Shown: positions 25,337 through 37,125 of the stretch, piece after piece
Layout of the letters: the number at the start of each line of letters is the position of its first letter
How positions within the stretch are numbered: the first letter of the stretch is position 1
DNA from: Siphonodentalium dalli
Taxonomy: Eukaryota; Mollusca; Scaphopoda; Gadilida; Siphonodentaliidae
Direction: 5' to 3'
DNA: 64,000 nucleotides
Assembly: GCA_032622095.1 (NCBI GenBank)
Contig: CP136067.1
Span: forward strand, 90,382,707 to 90,446,706
The notes under the pieces: generated by a model
Database searches by the model: none
Seen by the model: the letters and a program-made list of their open reading frames with translations, nothing else
Told to the model about the DNA's origin: nothing
Program-made: the position numbers and the translations under genes

Positions 25337-26684
25337 CTTACGATTATTGGAGACCAGTTATTCATAATTCCTTCAAGATTCATAATTCCATTAAAACAAC
25401 TTTATTACACTCATATTCGAGATTTCCATTCAAAACGCCGTTAATTAAAAATGGTACTGTCACTAGTGAATTATGTCATTTCTCGTTCCGTCATTGATGT
25501 TACGTCGCTTACTGATCTCGACTGAATTTTCTATGATTGATCATTCTCCGCATCGGGACTTTCATGCATTTTAATAAGACACCCAGAATTAATACATTAA
25601 AGTCCCGATGCCCTGGCAAATTGATGCAGAAGTGTAATAAATAGAGTAATCAATTAGTTCCGAGAATTATATTATATTTCACTAACGTACACTCGTTTCT
25701 TATCGACATATCTCGCCTATCTAGAATTATTTAGCGTAATTCTCAAAACAAATTTATTACTCTCTATATAATCCTTCATATTATTACAACAATGACGGCT
25801 TATCACTGAAGATTTCTCATTCACCACACCAGAAAGACCTCTAAATGCGGACCAAAATATACAAATCAAATTAAATAGACCCCGATACTTCGCTGTACAA
25901 CCTTTATTCTACATTCCAACCGAGACACAATTCAGCAATGTCATCTGTTATATTATGAATGTTATCCATGAGTGGCCCAGCAATTATTCACACCTAAATA
26001 TCGACAGCAATTAACGCGGTCATAAAAGTTTACATACTGCATCAATGGGGCTGAAGAGGTCACTCTCACTCTAAGTTTATAAGTTTGTTATGCTATTTGA
26101 GTAATAAATCATCTAGCATCTCGGGTACAAAAAAAAACGCCCAACGCAGAAGGGAAATTAATATTGGGTAAATTGTTACCCTGTGTTGAGTTAAAACATT
26201 GCCCAACATTGGGTAAAATAATATATCGTTTGTCGTTTGTTGATCTTAATAGCCAGGTTCAGCCACACATATAACTTATAACGTGTGAGATCATTGCACA
26301 CGACATTCACCTGACTCTCACGTGGTCATCCCGCTTACACGTATACGGTTGTACCGTTCAGCAGTTTTATGTCAAACGTGCAGCATTACGAAACATGTCG
26401 CAAAGAGGAAACATTCAATTTTATAACTACAGAATGAGCTATGCAGTCAATGTGTTGTAGATATAGAGATCCAGGGGCTAGGAACACCACACAATACAGG
26501 GGTAAACCTGTCTTCGGTGACATGGATGCCGGTCGCACTCTGGACAACTTGTATCTACGCCCGGGCGATTGTGTACCCGTTCTGCTACAAGTTGGGCCGA
26601 TATCTCATAACATGTTGCCACCGTCAAACCACACAACGTCTCCCACCAAGCGCATATACATGGCAATACAATAGTCAGACACAT
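25337..26684. other. intronic stretch, one short inverted repeat only
   Basis: CATCGGGACTTT (25553) and AAAGTCCCGATG (25600) form a small hairpin. A TTGGGTAAA/TTACCC cluster lies at 26158-26218. Otherwise nothing is supported; the frames near 26441-26811 have no family features. Confidence 0.45.
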
Positions 26685-27040
26685 TGGCTGCGGACACACG
26701 TATCACAGTAGCGATGGCATAGTAGGTGTGACAATTAATTATGGTGCAATTTTGGTGACAATTGGTCGTCATATTTCTGTGCCATAGCGAGTAATGTCGC
26801 CCGCCGCACATTCACACAATGAGTCTCTTCCAAGCTCTATCAGCGTCGAGATCGACATCTCAATGATTTATCTAACCGAAATTACCGAATGTCTTGTCGC
26901 TGTTGATCTTTACTCAAAACGCAATGTTATATTTTAATGCTAACACACAAGTCCACTTGATAACTTAATAAATACCTCGTTTCTGTCAACAGTCATGATT
27001 GTTCTTACTAAGAACAAATCACCGGTGTAATTTCTCAGCA

Positions 27041-27075
27041 TATATAAAAGTGGGTCAAACATTACGATCAGTTAT
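27041..27075 (+). promoter_or_regulatory. possible TATA plus initiator core promoter
   Basis: TATATAAAAG at 27041-27050 is a near-consensus TATA box. TCAGTT about 28 bp downstream (27068) resembles an initiator at the expected spacing. An ATG follows at 27083. In AT-rich DNA such an arrangement can occur by chance. Confidence 0.3.
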
Positions 27076-27082
27076 AAGTGTT

Positions 27083-27175
27083 ATGTCACTTTGTTTATTC
27101 CATATACTTTCTCTTATCTGCATCTCTTCCAACAATCACGATACAGCTTCATCTGTCCACATGATGTTAGCCTAA
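27083..27175 (+). CDS. 30-codon signal-peptide-like ORF behind TATA box
   Basis: The frame begins MSLCLFHILSLICISS, a short hydrophobic leader with cysteines, then NNHDTASS and a stop. Like exon 1 of the lectin gene it starts ATGTCACTT. It might be the first exon fragment of a paralogue or an alternative first exon. No good donor site is seen before the stop, and it lies between the arms of an inverted-repeat element, so chance or a dead fragment is equally likely. Confidence 0.2.
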   Translation: MSLCLFHILSLICISSNNHDTASSVHMMLA

Positions 27176-27801
27176 TTATGCGTAGAATTTAACGTCGCAA
27201 AATAAAACACGCACCTGGGGAACTGATTTAATACGCGTGAAAATAATATATGTAGATAAACATGTATTCAGATCATATCAATAAAACATGCCACTTGCAT
27301 GATATGTGAGTGAATGGGTTCAAACACAATTCTGGACGATCGATCGTGCAATTTTATGTATGGTAGAGAATACAATGTGGCTAAACATAATGAGTAGAGA
27401 TCAGCCTTGGTGAAACACAATGGGTTAATTGGTCAGTCGACTCACTGTGTGAATATGCGGCGGGCGACATGACTTCCTATGGCATATAAATTATGTTGGC
27501 CAATTGTCACCAAACTCCACTATAATTAATTGTCACACCTACTATGCCATCGCTACTGTGGTGCGTCTGTCCGCAGCCATTACATCCTATAAGTATGATG
27601 CCTGAACACAATTTGTGACGTTTTCCTCCGATTTACACTTTGACGTTAGCTGTGTGAACGGGGACATGTAATTCACATGTAATTATCTCAACAATTGCCT
27701 CCATTGTCGGTTTATTTGTCGTCATCTGATATGTCCCGATCATTCCTCCATGTCAATACAAGTCCACTGTATTGTTTCAGTAAAGAAAATGTCAAACTTG
27801 C

Positions 27802-28174
27802 TTAAAGGGACGTGAAACACTCCGACAGTGTGATCAAATGAAAATGGAGAATAATCTAGTAGTTATGTTTACGAATATTAATTCAAATTGACCACACACA
27901 GAGTCATTCGGATATATTAATTATATACAATGACTCTCGGTGGCTAAATCATGTCTGTTTGTTTATCGCCGATAGTTGCGTCCCGAATCCAGATGTAACT
28001 ATTTACAATTGAGCGTAGTTCAGACGATGATTTCTATATGGAGTGGTATGGTCGATTTCTTTGAAATTTTCGGCGATGTTAGTAGAAAACTACATTCCCC
28101 AGGTTGGCATAACCCATGAGTACTAATGTAACATCAATTTCAAGCATCCGAACAAGTCCATAATATGTCTTTAA
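27802..28174 (+). mobile_element. MITE family C, copy 3 (373 bp)
   Basis: It is bounded by TTAA at both ends (27802-27805 and 28171-28174) and begins AGGGACGTGAAACACTCC. It shares TTATCGCCGATAG, GCGTCCCGAAT, TATGGTCGATTT and CATAATATG with the other two copies. Its length agrees with copy 1 (375 bp), so this defines the uninterrupted element. Confidence 0.8.
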
Positions 28175-28493
28175 GAGCCAGACATGCGTTTTGCTTAAAT
28201 CCAGGCAAAAAATGCAAGAAATGTTCAACAAAGAACTTTTCTGGATCTATCCAGCTAAAAATCTTAACTTTCACATATCATCGTCTTTATTGTATATACA
28301 ATCGAATCAATTAGAAGATAAAAAAAATGAATTTGAGTACATTTGAGAGGCTACAAATATTATTTTCTTTTTTGTCCCTTTAGTTACAAAGAACTGCTCA
28401 AATAATTTATACTTTCATTCAATAATCCGATCACCAGCTTGCTTATTGTCTTAGGTCTATGATAGGAAGCTTCATTTGTATCATAGTGTTCAG

Positions 28494-28893
28494 TTAACCC
28501 TTTACCCAACAGAACGGCCCTGTGCCAATGCATTCTCTTATATATGCGAGTCGACCATAGGTCGCCTCGCATATATAAGAGAATGCATTGGCTTAACACA
28601 TTCAAAATTATAAAATTGTTAAAGAATGTAAGAAAAAATGGTAAAAAGTGTTAAAAAAAGATTTTTTTTAGGCCAATGCATTCTCTTATATATGCGAGGC
28701 GACCTATGGTCGACTCGCATATATAAGAGAATGCATTGGCACAGGGCATAACTGTAACTATCACAATGTGGTCAAGGAGCCGGTTCCAATGATATCCATA
28801 TTTGTATGGTTCTATTGAGACAGACCGAAGATATTTTAGGCTGTTGAAGCTTTATTTGGCCGGTTTTGGCCGGTTTGTTGGGTAAAGGGTTAA
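28494..28893 (-). mobile_element. MITE family A, copy 1 (400 bp, double cruciform)
   Basis: The inverted ends TTAACCCTTTACCCAACA and TGTTGGGTAAAGGGTTAA start and stop with TTAA. Inside are two perfect or near-perfect hairpins, 28524-28592 and 28672-28740. Each has arms built on GCCAATGCATTCTCTTATAT, and their loop regions read in opposite directions. The second copy at 63290-63689 is exactly the same length but in opposite orientation. There is no coding capacity. Confidence 0.9.
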
Positions 28894-30456
28894 CATGCTA
28901 TATGCATTATATAACATCATATCCCCATCTATTACAGCATGCAGGCACAAATATTTCAGCCCAATGAAAATACATGTTGTATGCAGGCTAACCCACTTGC
29001 ACAGGGATCAATCAACTGGAAATATGCCAAAATATAGATACATATTCAGTTTTGTATTTGGTTTTAGGCATATGACATGAAACTGATCCCAGTCCAACGT
29101 GTTGTAGATCAGCAGGTATGACATGCACATCCTCAAATATTGAAAATGATTTATCGGTTGTCGTATTTATAAATGAAAATATTTATGCAATTTCTTGAAT
29201 AACAAAATCCGTCTCCTCTCACGATCATCTTTAACATGCTTACCATCCATACATGTATGTACCACCTTCACGATATGGGGAAATTATATGGCGGATAGGT
29301 TGTAAGCCATTATTTATGTCACTATACCTAAGTTGACAAACAGTAAGGATATATAGTCCATCAGCCATTCCTCCATTATTGTCATTCTTGGGGGCTAGGG
29401 TGATTTTCGCGGTCCCTGGCCAGACACCCACTTACTTATACTGGTTCATGTAAAACATATTCTACTCGTATTTTGTGCCACATGTACCACATGTGTATGC
29501 TATGTCGTGCTGAATTGTATTGAGCATGTTACAGATGGAAATTATTATTTTTGTTATATTCCAACAATTTTTCTTGCAAAAGGTAACTGGAATGTGAAAT
29601 ACACATACTGCTCTCTCAAAAACCAGCACATCTGCTTATAATATAACATGATTTTGGTAGATAAACAAAAGCATGTTTGCACAACTTCCCCCGAAGCACC
29701 AGGCGATTTGCCCGAAAGTTCCCCCAATTCGCACAAAAAAATGCCCAAATGTTATGCTTGCAAATCAATCGGGGGAGGGGGCGAATCCATCACAGCGCCC
29801 ATACGGCTATGTAAACGCGGCCGTAGAACTTACACCACAGAGTAAAGACGTAAATAGCAAATTTAAACGAACGACATCCCATACTGCAAGGTGTCCGGAA
29901 TTATTCCAAACTGATTTGTGTCATTTTAGTCACGAAAACGCTGTCTGAATTATCGATAATTGACTCGCAAGTCAGAAGAATCACTTCACTAAATATAATG
30001 TGGTACTATTTGTCTGACGTTATTTCACGGTACGATAGCGAACTGAGTATATGCCATCGGTATTCAATTCGAACTAACAGTAATTCATATATTAATATTA
30101 ATAACACTCGATATTAAACATTTTCTACAATTTTATCATATTAGGCAGTAGTCTGTAAACCTGACTTATAAATACTCAGATTGCTCTGTTTTAGAATGGC
30201 CGGGTTCACAGACTAATTGCGCTCATGTCAAAATTTGTATCGCAATTGTTGCCGGACATGAGTCGTATTGACAAAAAGAGAGCGCCACTGTGCGGTGTGA
30301 TTTACATGTAATCATGACAGAACAAAATTCAGCATCCATCTTATTTTCTTCTTACATGTACTTCTGTGTGTAGATCCGTCCTTCAGGACAACCACGTCTC
30401 CACGTATGTATGTATCCACATCCACACCTGAAATGCCATTTTCAACATCACCACCG
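28894..30456. other. intronic stretch, nothing recognised
   Basis: No repeat end, hairpin or coding motif found. Overlapping frames near 29550-29950 are short and lack any family signature. Confidence 0.5.
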
Positions 30457-30478
30457 CTTATAAACAATATATATACAT
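30457..30478 (+). promoter_or_regulatory. possible TATA region before short exon
   Basis: CTTATAAACAATATATATAC lies 65-85 bp ahead of the ATG at 30543, a plausible position for a core promoter. The evidence is positional only. Confidence 0.25.
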
Positions 30479-30542
30479 ACCACACCTGTGTGTTCCACCG
30501 TAATCACTGAAGAGCAATAATTATATTACATCATCACCTGAA

Positions 30543-30618
30543 ATGTCTATCAACGGACGCCCCGAAGCTGAGGAATTGACAGGAAAGATTACCATCAACC
30601 CGTGGATCATTGCCCACG
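30543..30618 (+). CDS. possible first coding exon of an unidentified nested gene
   Basis: The ATG at 30543 opens 25 codons reading MSINGRPEAEELTGK, then ITINPWIIAH, ending at a CCCACG|GTATGG donor-like site. Local codon choice (CGC CCC GAA GCT GAG, ATT ACC ATC AAC CCG) is GC-rich and gene-like in strong contrast to the flanks. If not spliced, the frame ends at 30650. I do not recognise the protein. No continuing exon was identified nearby; a family B MITE begins 230 bp downstream. It may be a real gene start with later exons I cannot see, or a stranded fragment. Confidence 0.35.
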
Positions 30619-30851
30619 GTATGGTTAAATTGAATAATTTCACATTATAATTACTAGTACATGTATATCTTTGGTCAAATCAAGAGTCATGTTACTTGTA
30701 CACCACTAGCAGTATTTAAAAATAAAAAAGTGATACCCTATATACATATATGAAATCCTATGTGGGCTGCACACATATATATGCCGTCTCATGAAGAAAA
30801 TTTCACTATCTGAAATCATTCAGAATGTTGAAACTCGAATATCCAAGCATG

Positions 30852-31353
30852 TTAAAGGTACGGTTGGCCTTGGCGGTGGATATCCTGTGAAAATATTTCC
30901 ACCCGTCAAAAACCGCCACAAACAGAAAGAACAACAAAATGTAGACAGACTTTGTCCGTATACAAATAAGAAATATCGCATAAACAGTATGTTATTGTCA
31001 TATATTTGACCATTGTTATGTAAACAAAAGCATAAAAAGTTACTTTTCTGGTGTTTGTTTATATTATGATGGTAAACATAAAGAGCGTTCTTTGTTGGTG
31101 AATTCCTGATATGGAACGAATAAAGAGCGTTTATGCAATTTGGTTGTGATTAGCCAGCAGCATTGTGCTGTCTTCTGTAACACAATCAGGCTCTTGCTCA
31201 GGTAAAATATAGTAAATCTTTATGATAACATGCTGTTTACGCGATGGTCATGGTATATATGAACGAAACTGTATGCGTTTTAATGTTTTTCTGTTTACGG
31301 TGATTGGAACAAATATGAATATTTTCGACAACTAAGGCCTCACGTGCCTTTAA
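30852..31353 (+). mobile_element. MITE family B, copy 2 (502 bp)
   Basis: TTAA bounds both ends, and the inverted ends read AGGTACGGTTGGCCTT and AAGGCCTCACGTGCCT. It is closely similar over its full length to copy 1 at 16301-16800. Confidence 0.88.
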
Positions 31354-32062
31354 ACTGGCTGATCATCCCTGATGAAACACATCACCGAATATTGAGACCA
31401 ATCTATAATATGTCTGAATTGGCATTGTAAGATGAAGAGGGTTACATGAACAAAATAAATTACATTAAGCGAACAAAATAATGTTTTTGCATTTTGGATT
31501 CTTGTATAAAACTCATGAAAATGTGTAATACCATATGAGTATACTGTAACCAAAATTATGAATAGATTATAAAAAACTAACATTATTCACATTCGCAAGT
31601 TAAACTAATCTGAATGTATCTATACTCGTTGAATCCATGATGTGCAAAACGTGCATGGTCACGGTATTCAGCGGCAATCTGTTTATTAGAATCAGATAAT
31701 TTTGAACGAATCCCCGTTGAATAAACGTTGAATAATTCCACACCTGCAGGAATATCGCATAAATGGTCGCGCCTATTCTGTATTAATTAAATTACGGTTT
31801 GCGTCAGAGCTATGTTGTTTCAACATGCCGCCTGAATGAATTTCAAATCAGTGGACGTCAGATGAACTATTTTCATGTTCACTCAGTGAAATAGTAAACT
31901 ATTGTTTGTAACTTGTCGATTCGTATTCATATTTAATATCTAAACGTGGCGTACATGCATGTATAGCTTCGTACATGTATATAACTCATTTTGTTTGTAG
32001 TATAAATGCGATAAATAAATCAACACAGCTATATTTTGTATTGATCTTTGACCATAATGCTT
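31354..32062. other. intronic stretch, nothing recognised
   Basis: AT-rich, with no motif-bearing frame or repeat end before the element starting at 32071. Confidence 0.5.
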
Positions 32063-32079
32063 CTCGAAACGGGTGTGAC

Positions 32080-33825
32080 GAATTACCGCCCGGGACCGCC
32101 CCACGGACCCGTGGGCACAATATCTCGACGGTATAACGTAGCGACATGCCACCTGAGGGCAACATAGAAAAATTTACTCGCTCGCTCGTCTCCGGTCGGT
32201 CATATTAACCCCACAAATGCCGATATTGGCTAAAAGAGCCTGGGTGATTACGGGTGTCTTCGTGTGTTTTCAGACAGATTATTTTGGTGATTCGCGGTAG
32301 TGCAATACACATGAGTGTTAATTCCATATATTGACTCGTTAACGCGTCCACGGCCGATGTTATTACTCCCTCAAAATACGGTAAAATAGTGTATAAACAA
32401 AAAGAACATTGGGACCACTAGGGACCGCCCGGGCGACCCCATGGGCCCGTGGACACTATATCTCGACGTCATAACGTAGCGACATGCCCCACGAGGTCAA
32501 CCTAGAAAATTTTACTCGCTCGCTCGACTCCGGTCGGTGTTATTAACCCCTCAAAATCCGATAAAATGGTATATAAACAAAAAGAACATTGGGACCGCCC
32601 GGGACCGCCCGGGTGGCCACACGTGCCCGTGGACACAATATCTCGAAGTTCTAACGTAGCGACATGCCACATGAGGGCAACTTAGAAAAATTTATTCGTT
32701 CGCAAGTCTCCGGCCGGTCATATTAACCCCACAAATGCCGATATTGGCTAAAAGAGCCTGGGTGATTACGGGTGTCTTCGTGTGTTTTCAGACAGATTAT
32801 TTTGGTGATTCGCGGTAATGCAATACACCTGAGTGTTAATTCCATATATTGACTCGTTGACGCGTCCACGGCCAATGTTATTAACCCCTCAAAATCCGGT
32901 AAAATAGTGTATAAACAAAAAGAACATTGGGACCGCCCGGGACAGCCCGGGCGACCCCATGGGCCCGTGGACACTATATCTCTACGTTATAACGTAGCGA
33001 CATACCCCACGAGGTCAACCTAGAAAATTTTACTCGCTCGCTCGACTCAGGCCGGTGTTATTAACCCCTCAAAATCCGGTAAAATAGTGTATAAACAAAA
33101 AGAACATTGGGACCGCCCGGGACCGCCCGTGAGGTCCCATGGGCAAGTGGACACTATATCTCGACGTTATAACGTACCGACATACCCCACGAGGTCAGTC
33201 TATAAAATGTTACTCGCTCGCTCGACTCCGGCCGGTGTTATTAACCCCTCAATATCCGATAAAATGGTATATAAACAAAAAGAACATTGGGACCGCCCGG
33301 GAACGCCCGGGAGGCCCCATGGGCAAGTGGACACTATATCTCGACGTTATAACGTAGCGACATACCCCACGAGGTCAACCTAGAATATGTTACTCGCTCG
33401 CTCGACTCCGGCCGGTGTTATTAACCCCTCAAAATCCGATAAAATGGTATATAAACAAAAAGAACATTGGGACCGCCCGGGACCGCCCGGGTGGCCCCAC
33501 GTGCCCGTGGACACAATATCTCGACGTTATAACGTAGCGACATGCCACCTGAGGGCAACATAGAACAATTTACTCGGTCGCTCGTCTCCGGCCGGTGATA
33601 TTAAACCAACAAATGCCGATATTGGCTAAAAGAGCCTGGATGATTACGTGTGTCTTCCTGTGTTTTCAGACAGATTATTTGGTGATTCGCGGTAGTGCAA
33701 TACACCTGAGTGTTAATTCCATATATTGACTCGTTGACGCGTCCACGGCCGATGTTATTAACCCCTCAAATCCCGGTAAAATAGTGTATAAACAAAAAGA
33801 ACCTTGGGACCGCCCGGGACCTTAT
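32080..33825. repeat. subterminal array of 180-bp and about 340-bp units
   Basis: AAAGAACATTGGGACC recurs near 32400, 32580, 32920, 33100, 33280 and 33460, and as a variant near 33798. Spacing is 180 bp except for two intervals of about 340 bp. Longer units add a block with GCCGATATTGGCTAAAAGAG. Every unit carries GGGACCGCCCGGG, the 12-bp palindrome ACGTTATAACGT and CTCGCTCGCTCG. Frames found here are artefacts of unit length divisible by three. Confidence 0.9.
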
Positions 33826-34077
33826 GCCATGGTGGAATTTCACAATAAATTAGGTGTGTCATATATACTGGCCAGCACAATTTCCGGCCAGGAAAAAGAG
33901 ATTTAAGACTGTGTCAAATTGACATGTTTATAATATTTTTGTCTTCCGAAACCATTCAAATAAAATCGTCGCCGAAAATATACTTCGCGAACGAAGAGCG
34001 TTTTTAACAACTCTCAATGTGTGATCGGAATTTACAAACGGTACACGAAATACGATTCACAGATAGAATACATGTTT

Positions 34078-34400
34078 AAAGGCGTGGTCAGCGTTCACGT
34101 TAAGCAATGTTGTTATAATATTCACATTTAGTAAAACCGCCATATGCGAACGGAGTATTAAAATATAGGCAGGTTCTGTTCTTATACAAATCATAAATAT
34201 CATGAAAATAGCATGCTATATTCGATATATACGCTGTGTTCCTTAAACAAACGTCAAATTATGTTACATAAATTGGCTTTTGTGTACATAACACAGTGTA
34301 GAACATAACTATACCCTGCTATTTACGCGATATTTATTTTTGGTATGTGAAAAAAATTGTAATGTGATTTTTTATTATTGTGGTTTTAACTAATACCATA
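34078..34400 (+). repeat. diverged MITE family B fragment
   Basis: AAAACCGCCATA, AGTATTAAAATATAGGCAG, TTCTTATACAAATCATAAAT and CTATTTACGCG occur in the same order as in family B, especially copy 3. The ends are not intact. Confidence 0.55.
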
Positions 34401-35059
34401 CTATATTCCACCGACTATGTCTACCAACGGACCCCGTTCTTGACCTGGCGTTATATAATTTACTTATAACGATTGCACACATTCAAATACTTTATTGTTA
34501 TCTCAACGATATCAACACTAACACACAAAATATGTCAACAGAATTATAATACATTACAATATACATATTTTGATGCACATATACGATTGAAAGTAAACCA
34601 AACTGACGAACAAAATATGATGCAAGAATTATAATACATGTAGCATACAATATACAACCGGTGATGTATACGTACACTATTCAGATAAATGTGAAGTTCC
34701 ATAGGGTGTGACACAGTGTCTGGAAGTTCAATAATAATATGGTAAGTTAAAAGTGTAGTTATTACGTATATTGGAATGACGATTTATGATATTTGTTTTA
34801 ATTGAACACATTCTTGTTCGAAAAGCCCATGTCATACATGTATCATTTCGTCAACACGTGAGTGCGAATTTAATGATTCACAAGAGGCATATAGTAATCA
34901 TATTGGGGATCACGATGCTTCTCAGAACGACATAAGTTTGCACATGCATATCCATTAAGTGTGTGTTTGAGATGATGCGGCATTATAATTTCTCAGAGAT
35001 TGACACACACAGGAATAGAAAGAATCTTACTTTTCAAAAGTAAAAATAACAACAAGGAC

Positions 35060-35536
35060 GTCGAGCGAGCGAGTAACATTTTCTAGATTGACCTCGTGGG
35101 GTATGTCGCTACGTTATAACGTCGAGATATAGTGTCCACGGGCCCATGGGGCCGCCCGGGCAGTCCCGGGCGGTCCCAAGGTTCTTTTTGTTTATACACT
35201 ATTTTACCGGAATTTGAGGGGTTAATAACATCGGCCGTGGACGCGTCAACGAGTCAATATATGGAATTAACACTCAGGTGTATTGCACTACCGCGAATCA
35301 CCAAAATAATCTGTCTGAAAACACACGAAGACACCCGTAATCACCCAGGCTCTTTGAGACAATATCGGCATTTGTGGGGTTAATATGACCGGCCGGAGAC
35401 GAGCGAGCGAGTAAAATTGTCTATGTTGCCATCAGGTGGCATGTCGCTACGTTATAACGTCGATATATTGTGTCCACGTGCCCGTTGGGCCGCCCGGGCG
35501 GTCCCGGGCGGTCCCGGGCGGTAATTAGTCACACCG
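35060..35536. repeat. inverted right-hand array of the 32-35 kb element
   Basis: It reads as the reverse complement of the left array: GAGCGAGCGAGTAA, GTCGCTACGTTATAACGTCG, and GGGCGGTCCC repeats. It holds one long unit and parts of short ones, so the two ends have unequal copy number. Confidence 0.85.
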
Positions 35537-35545
35537 CTCGAAACA

Positions 35546-35689
35546 ATGTCATCTTCCCCATGGTCTACTCTAAACTGCGTGTGTGGAATCGATGCGACAG
35601 ACCAGCTCCGTGAATGCTGCCTGAACACCCACTGCCGCTCTTCGCGTGAATGCAGTCTCAGCACTCACTCTCATCAATTGTCTTTGTAG
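35546..35689 (+). CDS. 47-residue cysteine-rich ORF at element border
   Basis: The frame has six cysteines, five of them grouped as NCVCG, ECC and HCR within 25 residues, and ends at TAG 35687-35689. It lies immediately outside the 8-bp target duplication of the 32-35 kb element. With the element removed, the sequence left of it (ATG at about 32058) would be in frame. That hints that the insertion may have hit a small coding exon. There is no signal peptide and no family match I can name. It could be chance. Confidence 0.22.
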   Translation: MSSSPWSTLNCVCGIDATDQLRECCLNTHCRSSRECSLSTHSHQLSL

Positions 35690-36994
35690 TGCAGCTACAC
35701 CCTTCAGCTGAGATATCTAGTCCCACTGCATAGCGTTATGAAGATGTCCATGTGATTATGCGACAATAGTCTAAAAAAAGTGTTAATGATGCTAATGTGC
35801 TTTATTCCCATAGGCATTGTTCCAATACAATTCATGTTACAACCAAACATGACGTAACGTGCCCTCTTAGCGATAGAAAAGTGTACACCTCATGCATGCA
35901 GCCGAGCGCTCCGTGTAAAGTCTAAAATTCCTAATGACCGAGAGACGAAAGAGCGTTTTCTTACTTCTGTACGAATTAATTGTTGAATTACTGTTACATT
36001 TAGATATGTATTCACTAAGCTTTATCATTGTATATACATTCCGCGTGTTACATGTAGTATATCATGCATGTATTTACTTTCTACGGATATATCTACGTCT
36101 ATTTTAAATTGCAAGATAATCATGTATCTGTTTTTCTCCGAGGCATGAGCCCATCGCACGACATTTTAAAATGTTTACCAGTTCAAAAATCAAAATCAGA
36201 GACGGTGGGTGGCTTCCATGGAGGCTTTTATTTATTAGTAAAGCTACATTACATTATTACAAACCGAATTCGCCAGTGAGTGAAGACACATCAATTTAGC
36301 ACGTATACGTAATCGGTTTCTAGTATTACAATATAAGTACAACTACTTTCGCTTTCGCTTAAATACATGTACGTGCATTTGATTGGTCAGTGCCCTTAGA
36401 TGCGCTTGGTAGCGAAAATCTCTATCAGCCGAGGGAAATGTCGTTTCCCGCATCACAACGCGCAGTGATACTTTAAGAAATTGGGCGACATGCACCAACG
36501 GTCGCCCCACACCATGACGCCATTCCTAAAAGCGTCCATAGTTACCATACCATGAAAATAAAATTAACGAATTAGACAGATAAGTGAAACTATGAAATGC
36601 AATAATTTAGTTGGGGATAAAGGAATGTTGTACATAACTATTCCACCAATAGTATTAACATTTATCCAAAACGACGTTAATTGCATATAAAAAAATTCAT
36701 GTATCAACGTATATACTTTTTGTCACACAATTTAGGCAGTATCATATGACAAAGCTACACAATACAGAATATGTTTATTATACGGTATATCATCAAAATT
36801 GAGAATTTTTATATATAACTTTTAGCCGCAATTTTCATAACACACAACGAGAAAACTGCGAAAACAATAATTATTCTAACGAAATGCGCTATTCATCTCT
36901 TTCTCCTTTGTACCATGATGTGACATAAGAGATTACTACATTTAAAAAGATTGACTGTATAATAAATATGTCAAAAATGACAAATAAACAATAT
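35690..36994. other. intronic stretch, nothing recognised
   Basis: Only short frames, for example 36064-36279, without motifs. No repeats were detected by eye. Confidence 0.5.
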
Positions 36995-37125
36995 GCCGAA
37001 TTGTCTTTGATTAAGTGCCGAAACGTCTAAGTGCTTGGGCCGAAACAACAAAGTGCCGAAAACCCAGGTGCCAAAACGTCCTGAAAACTGGGTGCCGAAA
37101 CGTCCAGGTGCCGAATCGTCCTGCG
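36995..37125. repeat. GTGCCGAAACGTCC minisatellite
   Basis: About eight degenerate units of 14-20 bp based on GTGCCGAAACGTCC, some with extra bases. The higher C+G content contrasts with the AT-rich flanks. Confidence 0.8.

Larger units (their letters stand above)
26685..27579. mobile_element. 0.9-kb terminal-inverted-repeat element
   Basis: The left arm, about 26685-26830, carries TGGCTGCGGACA, CAGTAGCGATGGCATAGTAG, GTGTGACAATTAATTAT, TGTCGCCCGCCGCA and TTCACACA. The right arm, about 27430-27579, carries the reverse complements in reverse order and ends CCGCAGCCA. The arms are about 85-90% alike by eye. The interior holds a TATA-like box and a short signal-peptide-like frame, listed separately. 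No transposase is present. Confidence 0.7.
32071..35536. mobile_element. 3.47-kb element with tandem-repeat terminal arrays
   Basis: The ends GGGTGTGACGAATTACCGCC (32071) and GGCGG...TAATTAGTCACACCG (ending 35536) are inverted. CTCGAAAC lies directly outside both (32063-32070 and 35537-35544), an 8-bp target duplication. The left terminal region to about 33825 is an array of about 180-bp units, with two longer units of about 340 bp. The right terminal region (about 35060-35536) holds a shorter inverted array. The single-copy interior (33826-35059) has no transposase and includes a diverged family B MITE. An 8-bp duplication is typical of hAT and a few other superfamilies; assignment is open. 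Confidence 0.82.

Noticed and set aside
26441-26811. Overlapping frames on both strands
   Set aside because: They span the left border of an inverted-repeat element and have no motif or codon bias.
32723-33383. Frames of 70-98 codons with repeated WDRPGPPVR-like text
   Set aside because: They follow the 180-bp repeat unit (60 codons) and recur in both arrays in mirror form. No protein family fits.
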